From Zemynaea arenosa (GTDB taxonomy: Bacteria > Pseudomonadota > Gammaproteobacteria > Burkholderiales > Burkholderiaceae_D), in assembly GCF_004614185.1 (NCBI RefSeq), contig NZ_SPVF01000006.1, positions 19,091 through 83,090 of the forward strand: a stretch of DNA of 64,000 nucleotides, given 5' to 3'. Position 1 is the first letter of the stretch; each line of letters begins with the position of its first letter. The notes beneath the pieces were generated by a model that was not told the origin of the DNA, did not search any database, and worked only from the letters and a program-made list of their open reading frames with translations. Both the position numbers and the translations under genes were made by a program. This document shows, one piece after another, positions 9,470 to 18,697 of the stretch.

Positions 9470-10426
9470 CTAGGCCGTCGCGGGTTCGCGGGTGTCGCTG
9501 GCGGCCCGCAGGTGGCGGGCATGGAGGAGGACTTCTGCGATCGAGAAGCCGTCCAGAGTCTGCGCAGACTTGGACAGGACGATCGCCGAGGCCCGGCTGC
9601 GCGGCCCCCACTGGACCGGCTTGATGCCATTGTTCTGGTAGATGCCGATGACCGGCCGGTCAAAGGCGGAGGCGATGTGAACCACCGCCGTATCGGGACT
9701 GACAACGAGATCCGCGCGCTGGCACAGGCGGAACAGGCGCGCGAGATTGCCCTCGCAGCTGACCACCTCCCCCACCCCGCTCTGCGCAACCACCTCGCGG
9801 GCCTGGGCCTCATGGGCGCCGCAGCAGGGCAGGCAGAGCGCCGCATCCGGCGCCTGCGCGTGCAGCCCACGTACGAGGGTCACGGCATCGGCGAGGCTCA
9901 CATTCCGCTCCGCGTCCGCGGCGAACAGGTTAACGACAATGACTTCCTGTCCGCTGGCGAAGGCTGCGTCCAGCTGCGCGCAGCGGGCCTCGGCGCGCAC
10001 GTCATACGCCAGTTCCCCGTCGCAGCGCCGGCCCATCTGCGCCAGCGCCTCGCGGCAGGCGGCCACCTTGTGCTGCACCGGGCCGCGGTTGAATTCATCC
10101 AAATCGATCACGCGGCCGGGCCGCGCGAGCCACAGCAGCAGCTTGTTTTTTTCGCTGCGCGGGCGCAGCCAGGTGACGATGTAGTCGAAGCGTTCGCGCC
10201 GCAGCGCCAGCGCCAGCTGGATGGCGTGCTTCCAGCTGCGAATTGCGTAGGTCCAGCGCCTGGCCACGCGAGCGTCCTGCGCCCAGAAGGCATCGGTAAC
10301 ACCGGCGACGGTGGCATGGATCTCGCACGCAGGGTCGAGCCGTTTCAGGCCTGCCACGAACGCCGTGTTGACGATCGCGTCTCCCAGTTTGGAATCGTGG
10401 GAGAAGAACAGGACCTTAATACTCAA
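9470..10426 (-). CDS. Glycosyltransferase family 9 (heptosyltransferase-like), TTG start
   Basis: GT9 protein of 318 residues, distinct from waaF. The N-terminus LSIKVLFFSHDSKLGDAIVNT is the family's acceptor region, and SPDTAVVHIASAFDRPVIGIY is the nucleotide-sugar site. The start is a TTG: GGAGG lies 6 bases upstream inside the last codons of dnaE, whereas extending to an upstream Met adds dnaE shadow sequence. The reading frame therefore overlaps dnaE by 11 bases and may depend on its translation. It probably adds a sugar, perhaps heptose, to LPS core. Confidence 0.87.
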   Translation of the reverse strand: MSIKVLFFSHDSKLGDAIVNTAFVAGLKRLDPACEIHATVAGVTDAFWAQDARVARRWTYAIRSWKHAIQLALALRRERFDYIVTWLRPRSEKNKLLLWLARPGRVIDLDEFNRGPVQHKVAACREALAQMGRRCDGELAYDVRAEARCAQLDAAFASGQEVIVVNLFAADAERNVSLADAVTLVRGLHAQAPDAALCLPCCGAHEAQAREVVAQSGVGEVVSCEGNLARLFRLCQRADLVVSPDTAVVHIASAFDRPVIGIYQNNGIKPVQWGPRSRASAIVLSKSAQTLDGFSIAEVLLHARHLRAASDTREPATA

Positions 10427-13400
10427 CCGCGACCTCCTTCGCCCCCAGCGCCTGTTCCAGCGCCAGCTTGAGCGCATCGGACGGCGCCACCTTCCAGTCG
10501 TCGCCCAGCTGGATCACCGAATTGCAGCCCTGCGGCTGGTAGCGCAGCGCCAGCGGCATGCCGAAGTCGTGGCGGTGCGGCTGCAGCACTTCCTTCAGCT
10601 TGGCCGCCGGGATGGGCGCCTGCACCAGCATGTTGAGACGCTGGCCGTAGTGGATGCGGGCGGACACGAGGTCGAACACCTTCTCGGCGGTGATGCGCAG
10701 GCCGCCGTTGAAGCGGTCTTCCGACACCTTGCCCACCACCGCCAGGAATTCGTCTTCCTTGAACACGTTCTTGTGCTGCTCGAACAGTTCCGAGTAGATG
10801 GTCACTTCCACCACGCTCGACTTGTCGTCCAGCGTGATGATCAGGATCTTGCCGCGCTGGGTCATCTGCGTGCGCACGCCAGTGATCACGCCACCGAGCA
10901 TGCGCGGTTCGCGCGACGGCTCCAGGTCCGCCAGCTTGCCGCGCACGAAGCGGCGGACCTCGCCCGCGTAGGCGTCGAACATGTGACCGGACAGGTAGAA
11001 GCCCAGCGCCACCTTCTCTTCCGCCAGGCGCTCCTTCTGGGTCCACGGAGTGGCCTTCACGTACTCGGGCGGCGCCACGAGGTCGGAATCGTCGCCGCCG
11101 AAGAGACTCACCTGGTTGGCCGATGCCGCCGCCTGGTCCGCGCACTCAATCGCAAAGGCGACGGAGGCCAGCAGGATGGCGCGGTCCACGCCGAAGCAGT
11201 CCATGGCACCGGCGCGGATCAGCGATTCGATGGTGCGGCGGTTGATCTGCTTGCGGTCTACGCGCTTGCAGAAGTCGAACAGGTCCTTGAACTTGCCGCC
11301 TTCCGCGCGCGCCGCGATGATCGCCTCGATGGCGTTCTGGCCGCAGCCCTTGACGCCGCCCAGGCCATAGCGGATGTTCGACACCTGCTTGCCCGTCACG
11401 GACTTCGGTTCACCCTCCGGCACGAAGCGGAACTGCGACTCGTTGATGTCCGGCGGGAGGACCGTCAGCTTGCAGACGTCGACGCTGTCCTCGACCAGGA
11501 TCTTGATCTTGTCCGTGTCTTCCATGGCCAGCGACATGTTGGCGGCCATGAACGCGGCGGTGTGGTGGACCTTGAGGTAGGCCGTGTGGTACGACAGCAG
11601 CGCATACGCGGCGGCGTGCGACTTGTTGAAGCCGTAGCCCGCGAACTTCTCCATCAGGTCGAAAATCTCGTCGGCCTTCTCGGTCGTCAGGCCGCCTTCG
11701 GCCGCGCCCTTGCGGAAGATCTCGCGGTGCTCGGCCATCTCCTCGGCCTTCTTCTTGCCCATCGCGCGGCGCAGCATGTCCGCGCCGCCGAGCGAGTAGC
11801 CGCCGATGATCTGCGCCATCTGCATCACCTGCTCCTGATAGACCATGATGCCGTAGGTCTCGGACAGGATGCCCTCGGTGCGTGGATCCGGGTAGTCGAA
11901 CTTTTCACCGTGCTTGCGCTTGCAGAAGTCCGGGATCAGGTCCATCGGGCCCGGACGGTACAGCGCCACCAGCGCGATGATGTCCTCGAAGCGGTCGGGC
12001 CGCGCGTCCTTCAGCATGCCCTGCATGCCGCGCGACTCCAGCTGGAAGATCGCGACGGTCTTCGCGTCGGTGAGCAGCTTGTACGACTGCTTGTCGTTCA
12101 GCGGCAGCTTGGCAAGGTCGAAGTCCTTCTCGGCCGGATCCAGCGCCTTGATGTAGTTGACGGCGCGGTCCAGGATGGTCAGCGTGGTCAGTCCCAGGAA
12201 GTCGAACTTCACCAAGCCGACGGCTTCCACGTCGTCCTTGTCGTACTGCGAGACCACGCCCGCGTCGCCGCCCTGAGTGTACAGGGGGCAGAAGTCGGTC
12301 AGCTTGCCGGGGGCGATCAGCACGCCGCCGGCGTGCATGCCGATGTTACGGGTAATGCCCTCCACCTGCTGCGCGAGGTCGAGCAGCTGCTTGACCTCTT
12401 CCTCGTTGTCCTGGCGTTCCTTGAGCAGCGGTTCCTCTTCGATCGCTTCCGCAATCGAGACCTGCTTGCCCGGCTTGAACGGAATCAGCTTGGAGACGCC
12501 GTCGCAGAAGTTGTAGCCCATGTCCAGCACGCGGCCGACGTCGCGGATCGCGCCTTTCGCGGCCATGGTACCGAAGGTGGCGATCTGCGAGACCGCCTGG
12601 CGGCCGTACAGGTCCTTCACGTGCTGGATCACCAGTTCGCGCTTCTCCTGGCAGAAGTCGATGTCGAAGTCGGGCATCGAGACGCGCTCCGGGTTCAGGA
12701 AGCGCTCGAACAGCAGGTTGTAGCGCAGCGGGTCCAGGTCCGTGATCAGCAGGCAGTACGCGACCAGCGAGCCGGCACCGGAGCCGCGGCCCGGGCCGAT
12801 CGGCACGCCGTTATCCTTGCCCCACTGGATGAACTCCGCCACGATGAGGAAGTAGCCCGGGAACTTCATCTTGTTGATGGTATCGGTCTCGAACTTCAAC
12901 CGTTCCTCATAGCGCGGGCGCTGCTTCTCGCGCTCCACCGGGTCCGGGTAGAGCTGCTGCAGGCGCATCTCCAAACCCTTCATGGACTCTGAAACCAGAT
13001 ACTCCTCGATGGTCATGCCCGGCGGGGTCGGGAAGTTCGGCAGCTGCGGCTTGCCCAGCGTGAGCGTGACGTTGCAGCGCTTGGCGATTTCGACCGAGTT
13101 CTGCAGGGCGCCCGGCAGGTCGGCGAACAGCTCCGCCATCTCGGCCTGGGACTTGAAGCACATCTCCTCGTTGAAGCGCTTCACACGCTTGGCGTTGGCG
13201 AGCATCTCGCCTTCCGCGATACACACGCGGGCTTCGTGGGCGATGTATTCGTCCTTGGCCAGGAACTGCACCGGATGGGTCGCGACGACCGGCAGGCCAA
13301 GACGCGCGGCCAGCGCCACCGAGTGGCGCACCTGCTGCTCCTGGTTCGGCTGGCCGGCGCGCTGGATCTCGACGTAAAAGTGGCCGGGGAAAATCGTCGC

Positions 13401-13967
13401 CCAGCGGCGCGCGGCCGCTTCGGCCTTGGCCAGGTCGCCATTGTCGATGGCCTGGCCGATGTCGCCGAAGTGGGCGCCCGAGAGCACGATCAGGGCGTTG
13501 GCCTGGGGCTCGTCCGGGTACAGGGTCGAGGTGCTGGTGGCCAGCGCCTCCAGCCACTCGGTACGGATCTCGGCGCGGCCCTTCCATTGGTTGGTCAACC
13601 AGGCTTTGGACAGCAGTTCGCACAGCTGCAGGTAGCCGGCGCGGTTCTTCGCCAGGATCAGGAGGCGGTGCGGCTTGTCGCGGTTGTCGTCGTTGGTGAT
13701 CCAGGCGTCCACGCCGACCACCGGCTTGATGCCCTTGCCGCGCGCCGCCTTGTAGAAGCGCACCATGCAGAACATGTTAGCCAGGTCGGTCACCGCGAGC
13801 GCGGGCTGCTGGTCCTTCTTGGCGGCGGCCACCAGGTCGTCGATGCGCACCAGGCCATCGACGATCGAATACTCCGAGTGGACGCGCAGGTGGACGAAAC
13901 CGGGACCTGCAGGCTTGGCGGGGACTTGGGCGGCTTCCGGCGGGGCTTCCAGGACGTCGAGACTCAT
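10416..13967 (-). CDS. dnaE: DNA polymerase III alpha subunit
   Basis: Replicative polymerase of 1183 residues, the usual DnaE1 length. An N-terminal PHP domain starts at about residue 25 (FVHLRVHSEYSIVDG). The C-family polymerase core carries GPGRGSGAGSLVAY and the catalytic aspartates in PDFDIDF (about residues 432-438). The fingers segment YGFNKSHAAAYALLSYHTAY, helix-hairpin-helix, OB fold and tau-binding C-terminus follow. A 13-residue Ala/Pro-rich extension precedes the PHP domain; no better start is visible. The gene is followed without a gap by a GT9 gene. Confidence 0.97.
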   Translation of the reverse strand: MSLDVLEAPPEAAQVPAKPAGPGFVHLRVHSEYSIVDGLVRIDDLVAAAKKDQQPALAVTDLANMFCMVRFYKAARGKGIKPVVGVDAWITNDDNRDKPHRLLILAKNRAGYLQLCELLSKAWLTNQWKGRAEIRTEWLEALATSTSTLYPDEPQANALIVLSGAHFGDIGQAIDNGDLAKAEAAARRWATIFPGHFYVEIQRAGQPNQEQQVRHSVALAARLGLPVVATHPVQFLAKDEYIAHEARVCIAEGEMLANAKRVKRFNEEMCFKSQAEMAELFADLPGALQNSVEIAKRCNVTLTLGKPQLPNFPTPPGMTIEEYLVSESMKGLEMRLQQLYPDPVEREKQRPRYEERLKFETDTINKMKFPGYFLIVAEFIQWGKDNGVPIGPGRGSGAGSLVAYCLLITDLDPLRYNLLFERFLNPERVSMPDFDIDFCQEKRELVIQHVKDLYGRQAVSQIATFGTMAAKGAIRDVGRVLDMGYNFCDGVSKLIPFKPGKQVSIAEAIEEEPLLKERQDNEEEVKQLLDLAQQVEGITRNIGMHAGGVLIAPGKLTDFCPLYTQGGDAGVVSQYDKDDVEAVGLVKFDFLGLTTLTILDRAVNYIKALDPAEKDFDLAKLPLNDKQSYKLLTDAKTVAIFQLESRGMQGMLKDARPDRFEDIIALVALYRPGPMDLIPDFCKRKHGEKFDYPDPRTEGILSETYGIMVYQEQVMQMAQIIGGYSLGGADMLRRAMGKKKAEEMAEHREIFRKGAAEGGLTTEKADEIFDLMEKFAGYGFNKSHAAAYALLSYHTAYLKVHHTAAFMAANMSLAMEDTDKIKILVEDSVDVCKLTVLPPDINESQFRFVPEGEPKSVTGKQVSNIRYGLGGVKGCGQNAIEAIIAARAEGGKFKDLFDFCKRVDRKQINRRTIESLIRAGAMDCFGVDRAILLASVAFAIECADQAAASANQVSLFGGDDSDLVAPPEYVKATPWTQKERLAEEKVALGFYLSGHMFDAYAGEVRRFVRGKLADLEPSREPRMLGGVITGVRTQMTQRGKILIITLDDKSSVVEVTIYSELFEQHKNVFKEDEFLAVVGKVSEDRFNGGLRITAEKVFDLVSARIHYGQRLNMLVQAPIPAAKLKEVLQPHRHDFGMPLALRYQPQGCNSVIQLGDDWKVAPSDALKLALEQALGAKEVAVEY

Positions 13968-14035
13968 GGTGGTGGCGGTGCGAAATGCAGGGACAGACGA
14001 TCCTCTATTCTACCCTCAGGCGCAGGCCGGGCCGG

Positions 14036-14665
14036 TCATTTTTTGCCCAGTTTTGCGAGTTCCGGCACGCTTGCGAATTCGATATCGGGGCTGCACCGGC
14101 GCAGTGCGTCCAGAGGTGCATAACCCCAGCCGACTGCACCAAAAGCGACACCCGCCTTGCGCGCCGCGGCGGCGTCCGTATCCTGGTCGCCGATGTAGAT
14201 GGCCTGCGCGGCGGGCACGCCAGTGTGGCGCAGGACGGCGCGGATATGGCCAGCCTTGCCGAAGATCGACATGCCACATTCGTACACGCCGGGCAGCGCG
14301 GCCATGTCCGGGCCGAGGATGCGGCGCACGTTGTGCTCCGAATTCGAAGAGACGATCGCCAGCCGCACGCCGCCGTCCATCAGGGCCCGCAAAGTTGGGC
14401 CGATGCCGTCGAACAGAGGGATGTCGTCCGCGTGCTCGCGCATCAGGGCGATGAAGCTGGCGGAGGCGGTGGGCAGCTTCCAGGCCGGCATGCCGACCAG
14501 CCGCATCATCTCGCGCACACTGTGGTGGCGCAGGCTGTCCGCGCGGGCCACGTCGATGCGCTTGAACCCGTGCCGGTCCGCGATCTGGTTGAAGACGCTG
14601 AGGAAGAACGGGAAGGAATCGGCCAGCGTGCCGTCGAAGTCGAAAATGGCGAGGCGGTAGCTCAT
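14036..14665 (-). CDS. HAD-superfamily phosphatase, phosphoglycolate phosphatase-like
   Basis: Cytoplasmic hydrolase of 209 residues. Motif I is FDFDGTLADS near the N-terminus, motif II is the serine region AIVSSNSEHN, and motif IV is YIGDQDTDAAAARKAG, with an alpha-helical cap between I and II. Start MSYRLAIFDFDG is preferred over an upstream Met because the HAD fold starts directly there. Members of this Gph/PpaX branch dephosphorylate phosphoglycolate, pyrophosphate or other small phosphates; the substrate is not readable. It is divergent from the methyltransferase gene to its right. Confidence 0.88.
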   Translation of the reverse strand: MSYRLAIFDFDGTLADSFPFFLSVFNQIADRHGFKRIDVARADSLRHHSVREMMRLVGMPAWKLPTASASFIALMREHADDIPLFDGIGPTLRALMDGGVRLAIVSSNSEHNVRRILGPDMAALPGVYECGMSIFGKAGHIRAVLRHTGVPAAQAIYIGDQDTDAAAARKAGVAFGAVGWGYAPLDALRRCSPDIEFASVPELAKLGKK

Positions 14666-14750
14666 CGGGGGCTGGTCAAAGTTCCATGCTAGCCGCATTT
14701 ATAGCCGCCGCCAATGTCCCGCCACCGCAGCGGTTAACTTTCAATTAAGC

Positions 14751-14778
14751 TCGACAATCTTGTGCAAACCGCTATCAT
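14751..14778 (+). promoter_or_regulatory. Sigma70-type promoter of the regulatory-domain methyltransferase gene
   Basis: TCGACA (14751-14756) and TATCAT (14773-14778) each match consensus at 5 of 6 positions, with a 16-base spacer. A start near 14785 would give a leader of about 30 bases carrying the AAGGAGA ribosome-binding site at 14804-14810. Confidence 0.55.
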
Positions 14779-14815
14779 CCGCGCGAGGCCGTCTTGGCCG
14801 GATAAGGAGAATGAG

Positions 14816-16351
14816 ATGGGATGGACTGAGGGCTATGCCTCGGATGTCGAATACGTCGCCGGTTACTACGGCGAGCAGGGTCCGGACCTGCTCACCTTCG
14901 CCTGCCTGATGAACGGGATCGAGCCGATCGATACGAGCGCTCCCTTCAACTATTGCGAACTCGGTTTCGGCCGCGGACTGACCGTCAGCTTGCTGGCGGC
15001 AGCCAATCCGCATGCGCGCTTCTACGCCACTGACTTCAACCCGGCGCACGTGGCGGGTGCCCAGCGCCTTGCCGACCGCGCCGGGCTGGCCAACCTCACC
15101 CTATTGGAAAACAGCTTCGAGGAGCTGGCTGCGGGCGCCGTGCCGGACTTGCCCCAGTTCGATTTCGTCACCCTGCATGGCATCTACACTTGGGTGAACG
15201 CAGAGGTCCAGCAGCAGATCCTGCGTTTCCTGAACCGGTACGTGAAGCCAGGTGGGATCGTCTACGTGAGCTATAACAGCATGCCCGGCTGGGCGAGCAT
15301 GGCGCCGCTCCAGCGTTTGCTCTACGAACACGCGCAGCTTCAGGTGCGCAAGGCGGACCAAAACGTGCAGTCGGGGGTCGACTTCGCGGTCTCCCTGGCA
15401 CAGCATAAACGTGGCTTCTTCGCCAACAATCCAGCGCTCGAAGCACGCCTTCAGGCGGTGCAAAAGGCGTCTCCGAACTACCTTGTCCATGAATACATGC
15501 ACCCGCACTGGCAGCCGGTCTACCACATGGATCTGGCGCGCCAATTGGCAGAAGCGAAGCTGGAATATGCGGGCCGGGCCGAACTAGCCCTCAACTACTA
15601 CCGTCTATTCCTGCCCGACACCGCGGTCGAGCAGATCGACGCCGTCGCCGACAGCGCATTCCGCGAGACACTCAAGGATTACATGTCGCATACGCCGTTT
15701 CGCAAGGACGTCTTCGTGCGTGGGGCGCGGCGCATCGGCAAGCACGCGCTGGGGGCTTGGCTGAACCGCTTCGCCATCGCGCCTCTTACGCCTCCGGAAA
15801 AGATGACCACCGAATTCAAGACGGCGCAGGGCAAGGTCAATGGGCGCCAAGAGGTCTATCAGGCGCTGTTTGACGCCCTAGCCACCGGCCCCAAACGGCT
15901 CAGTGAGCTGGTTGGCCTGCCGCACTTCGAAAGCGCGGCAGCCGTGGTGGAGGCCGCGGCCCTATTGGCCGACACCCAGCAGGCCATGGTATTCCAGGTA
16001 CGCGCGAATCCAGCTACTCAGACCGCGCAGGCCTTCAACCGCATCCTGGCACAGGAAGCGCGCTATTCCGACGAACTGCTGGGCGGCTTCGCCTCGCCGC
16101 TGACCGGCAGTGCGCTGCCCGGAGGGATGTTCGAGATGCTGGTTTTCGATGGGTTGTCTCAAGGGGTTCCCCCCGAAGGCGAGCAGCTGGGGCGCCACGT
16201 GGCCAAGGTGCTGCGCGAGAATGGCCGCGTGTTGCGCCAGGAGGGCGTGCCGGTCACCGATCCGGACAAGGCGGCAGAGTTGGTACGGGCTGGCGTCGCC
16301 CCCATCCTGGACGCCCATCTGCCGCGGTGGCGCACCCACGGCATAGTGTGA
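14816..16351 (+). CDS. SAM-dependent methyltransferase with C-terminal regulatory domain
   Basis: Protein of 511 residues. Residues 40-200 form a class I methyltransferase: the SAM loop is CELGFGRGLT, the acidic strand end is YATDFNPAHV, and motif IV is FDFVTLHGIYTWV. The second half matches the methyltransferase regulatory domain (PF10119) often found after such folds in proteobacteria. Start MGWTEGYASDVEY is set by AAGGAGA 5 bases upstream. Substrate unknown; several relatives sit in surface-polysaccharide or natural-product contexts, but nothing next to this copy shows that. Confidence 0.85.
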   Translation: MGWTEGYASDVEYVAGYYGEQGPDLLTFACLMNGIEPIDTSAPFNYCELGFGRGLTVSLLAAANPHARFYATDFNPAHVAGAQRLADRAGLANLTLLENSFEELAAGAVPDLPQFDFVTLHGIYTWVNAEVQQQILRFLNRYVKPGGIVYVSYNSMPGWASMAPLQRLLYEHAQLQVRKADQNVQSGVDFAVSLAQHKRGFFANNPALEARLQAVQKASPNYLVHEYMHPHWQPVYHMDLARQLAEAKLEYAGRAELALNYYRLFLPDTAVEQIDAVADSAFRETLKDYMSHTPFRKDVFVRGARRIGKHALGAWLNRFAIAPLTPPEKMTTEFKTAQGKVNGRQEVYQALFDALATGPKRLSELVGLPHFESAAAVVEAAALLADTQQAMVFQVRANPATQTAQAFNRILAQEARYSDELLGGFASPLTGSALPGGMFEMLVFDGLSQGVPPEGEQLGRHVAKVLRENGRVLRQEGVPVTDPDKAAELVRAGVAPILDAHLPRWRTHGIV

Positions 16352-16370
16352 TCCGCAGCACAGCCGGAGG

Positions 16371-16376
16371 TATAAT
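16371..16376 (+). promoter_or_regulatory. Perfect TATAAT -10 box before trhO
   Basis: TATAAT lies 31 bases before the trhO ATG in the short gap after the methyltransferase gene. No convincing -35 box is seen 16-18 bases upstream. Confidence 0.45.
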
Positions 16377-16407
16377 GGAGGGTCCTGTTTCGCCCATGTG
16401 AACGATT

Positions 16408-17277
16408 ATGCAAGCCGCAGCACCCTCCTCCGCCCCCTACGTCAATATCGCCGCTTACAAGTTCATCTCCTTCGATGACACGGAGACGAAGCGCCCGGAA
16501 TTCCAGGCGATCTGCCAGAAGCTCGACCTGAAGGGCACGATCCTGCTGACGCCCGAAGGCATCAACATGTTCCTGTCCGGGACGCGCGCGAACATCGACC
16601 GCTACCTGGCCTGGCTGCGCCAGGACGAGCGCTTTGCGGACATCGAGGTGAAGGAAAGCTATTCGGCCGAGCAGTCGCACAAGCGCATGCTGGTGAAGCT
16701 GAAAAAAGAAATCATCACTATGCGCATGCCCCTCATCAAACCGGAACTGGGCCGCGCGCCCGCGGTGGATGCGCAGACCCTCAAGCGCTGGCTGGACCAG
16801 GGGCATGATGACGCCGGCAAGCCGGTGGTGATGGTCGATACCCGCAACGACTATGAAGTGGACGTGGGCACGTTCGAGAATGTGGTCGACTACCGCCTGC
16901 ACAAGTTCACCGAATTCCCGGCCGTGATCGAGGCGCACAAGGCGGACTTCGAGGGCAAGACGGTGGTGACCTTCTGCACCGGCGGAATCCGCTGCGAGAA
17001 GGCGGCGATCCACATGCAGAACGTCGGCTACGACAATGTGTACCAGCTCGAAGGCGGGATCCTCAAGTACTTCGAGGACGTGGGCGGCGCGCACTACACG
17101 GGCGACTGCTTCGTGTTCGACTACCGTACCGCGCTCAATCCGCAACTGGAACCGACCGAGACGACCCAGTGCTTCGCCTGCCGCGCCGTCGTGACGCCGC
17201 GCGAGCAGCTGTCACCGGAGTTCGTGGTCGGCGTCTCCTGTCCGCACTGCGCGAAGGACAAGCAGAGCGCGGCGTAA
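16408..17277 (+). CDS. trhO: tRNA uridine(34) hydroxylase, rhodanese-like
   Basis: TrhO (former UPF0176/YceA family) uses molecular oxygen to form 5-hydroxyuridine at tRNA position 34. The 289-residue protein has an N-terminal acylphosphatase-like domain (about 10-105) and a rhodanese domain (about 120-225) with the active-site loop [10 protein letters not shown] (Cys190, Cys196). A Cys-rich C-terminal element follows (CFACRA and CPHCAKDKQ), as usual for the family. No strong Shine-Dalgarno is seen before the ATG. A bidirectional terminator follows directly, so it is probably transcribed alone. Confidence 0.95.
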   Translation: MQAAAPSSAPYVNIAAYKFISFDDTETKRPEFQAICQKLDLKGTILLTPEGINMFLSGTRANIDRYLAWLRQDERFADIEVKESYSAEQSHKRMLVKLKKEIITMRMPLIKPELGRAPAVDAQTLKRWLDQGHDDAGKPVVMVDTRNDYEVDVGTFENVVDYRLHKFTEFPAVIEAHKADFEGKTVVTFCTGGIRCEKAAIHMQNVGYDNVYQLEGGILKYFEDVGGAHYTGDCFVFDYRTALNPQLEPTETTQCFACRAVVTPREQLSPEFVVGVSCPHCAKDKQSAA

Positions 17278-17294
17278 CCAGCACTGCCCCAATG

Positions 17295-17329
17295 AAAAGG
17301 CCGGACCTGCGCGAGCAGTCCGGCCTTTT
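17295..17329. terminator. Bidirectional intrinsic terminator
   Basis: Perfect inverted repeat AAAAGGCCGGAC / GTCCGGCCTTTT around an 11-base loop, between the converging trhO and TolC-like genes. A-tract and T-tract flank the stem, so it can serve both strands. Confidence 0.9.
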
Positions 17330-17350
17330 GTCTGACTGGCCAACGAAGAA

Positions 17351-18697
17351 TCAGATCAGGTTCGTCGCCACCGTCTTCACGTCGGTCGTATCCAGAGTGC
17401 CTGCCGCCACGCGCAGGCGCAGCACGGCCAGCAGGTAGGCGTAGCGGGCCTGGGCCAGGTCGCGCTTGACGTTGATGAGCTGCTGCTGCGCGTTGAGCAG
17501 GTCCAGGTTGATGCGCACACCGCCCTTGATGCTCTGCGTGGTGGCTGTCACCAGCAGCTGGGCCGAGCTGACTGCCTTTTCCAGCGCATTGATGTGGGTG
17601 ACACTGGACTGTACCAGGTCGTGCGCCCGGCGCAGCTCCAGGGTCACGCGGCCGGTACGGGCATCGAGGTCCGCCTGCGCGCGCTCATATCCTGCCGCCG
17701 ACTGGCGGGTCTGCGCGGTGATCTGGCCACCCGAGAAAATCGGGATGTTCACCTGCACGCCGATCGAGCGGTTCAAGCTGTTCTGCTGGTAGGTGTTGAG
17801 GGTCTCGGAATCATTCTTGGCGTATTGCGCCACCAGGTCCACGCGCGGCGCATGCTGGGAACGGGATCGCTGAATGTCGATGCGGGCGGCTTCCACGGAC
17901 TCGCGCGCGGCCAGGACGTCCTTGTTGTTGCGCAGCGCGATGGCACGCCAGTCTTCGAAAATCTGCGGCTCCAGGGGAGCGAAGCGGAACTCCGGTTTGA
18001 TCTCCTGCAGCTCGCCCGGCTCCATGCCGATGATCTCGGCCAGCGCATGCGTATTGGCCGCCAACGTGTCCTGGGCCTCGATCACCTGAGCCTCAGCCTG
18101 GTCGAGCCGAGCGGCCGTTTCCAGCATGTCGGTCTTGGTGCCCTCGCCTTTTTCGAACAGGCGCGCGTTGACCGCCGCCTGTTCCTTGTACATGTCGCGC
18201 TGGGCGATGGCCAAGGCCAGGGTGTTCTTCGCCAGCGCAGCGTCGAAGTAGGCGCTTGCCATGCGCAGCACGGCCTGGTCGGTCTGCGATCCAAGCAGGA
18301 AATCCGCCGACCGTACCTGGGCCGATGCCTCGCGGTAGCGCATGATGCCCTCCAGGTCGAGCAGCGGCTGACGCATTGACACCGAACGCCCGCGGCTGAT
18401 GTACTGCGGGTGCGTCAGGCCACCGAAGGGACCGAAGGTCTGCAGGTCGGCGCGGTTCTTATTGGCGTAGTAGCTGGCGCTCACATTCGGCAGTAGCCCC
18501 GCTCGCGCTAGCGCCTTGTTCTCGCGGGTGTAGGCGTTTTCGTGGATGCTGATGCGGTAGGTGGGGTCGTTCTTCAATGCGGCCTCGTAGGCCTGCATGA
18601 AGGTCACGGCACCGGCCTGGCCGGCGGCGGCCAGGCCGGCCACCGCCAGGGCGAGACAACGAAGCGGGCGAAGAGGCGATCGCAGGCACATGGTCAT
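17351..18697 (-). CDS. TolC-family outer membrane channel of the type I secretion system
   Basis: Outer-membrane efflux channel of 448 residues forming the exit duct of the secretion system. A signal peptide (hydrophobic stretch about 12-28, cleavage near AGQAGA/VTF) precedes two repeated outer-membrane-efflux domains; the region begins FMQAYEAALKNDPTYR, typical of the TolC type I branch. It is the last gene of a three-gene operon, and its ATG overlaps the HlyD-like stop (ATGA). The bidirectional terminator ends the operon. The dedicated cargo is probably the DUF4214 protein encoded upstream of the operon. Confidence 0.93.
   Translation of the reverse strand: MTMCLRSPLRPLRCLALAVAGLAAAGQAGAVTFMQAYEAALKNDPTYRISIHENAYTRENKALARAGLLPNVSASYYANKNRADLQTFGPFGGLTHPQYISRGRSVSMRQPLLDLEGIMRYREASAQVRSADFLLGSQTDQAVLRMASAYFDAALAKNTLALAIAQRDMYKEQAAVNARLFEKGEGTKTDMLETAARLDQAEAQVIEAQDTLAANTHALAEIIGMEPGELQEIKPEFRFAPLEPQIFEDWRAIALRNNKDVLAARESVEAARIDIQRSRSQHAPRVDLVAQYAKNDSETLNTYQQNSLNRSIGVQVNIPIFSGGQITAQTRQSAAGYERAQADLDARTGRVTLELRRAHDLVQSSVTHINALEKAVSSAQLLVTATTQSIKGGVRINLDLLNAQQQLINVKRDLAQARYAYLLAVLRLRVAAGTLDTTDVKTVATNLI

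Noticed and set aside
10311..12992. Plus-strand open frame of 893 codons opposite dnaE
   Set aside because: Composition typical of antisense frames in GC-rich genes; dnaE on the other strand is unambiguous.
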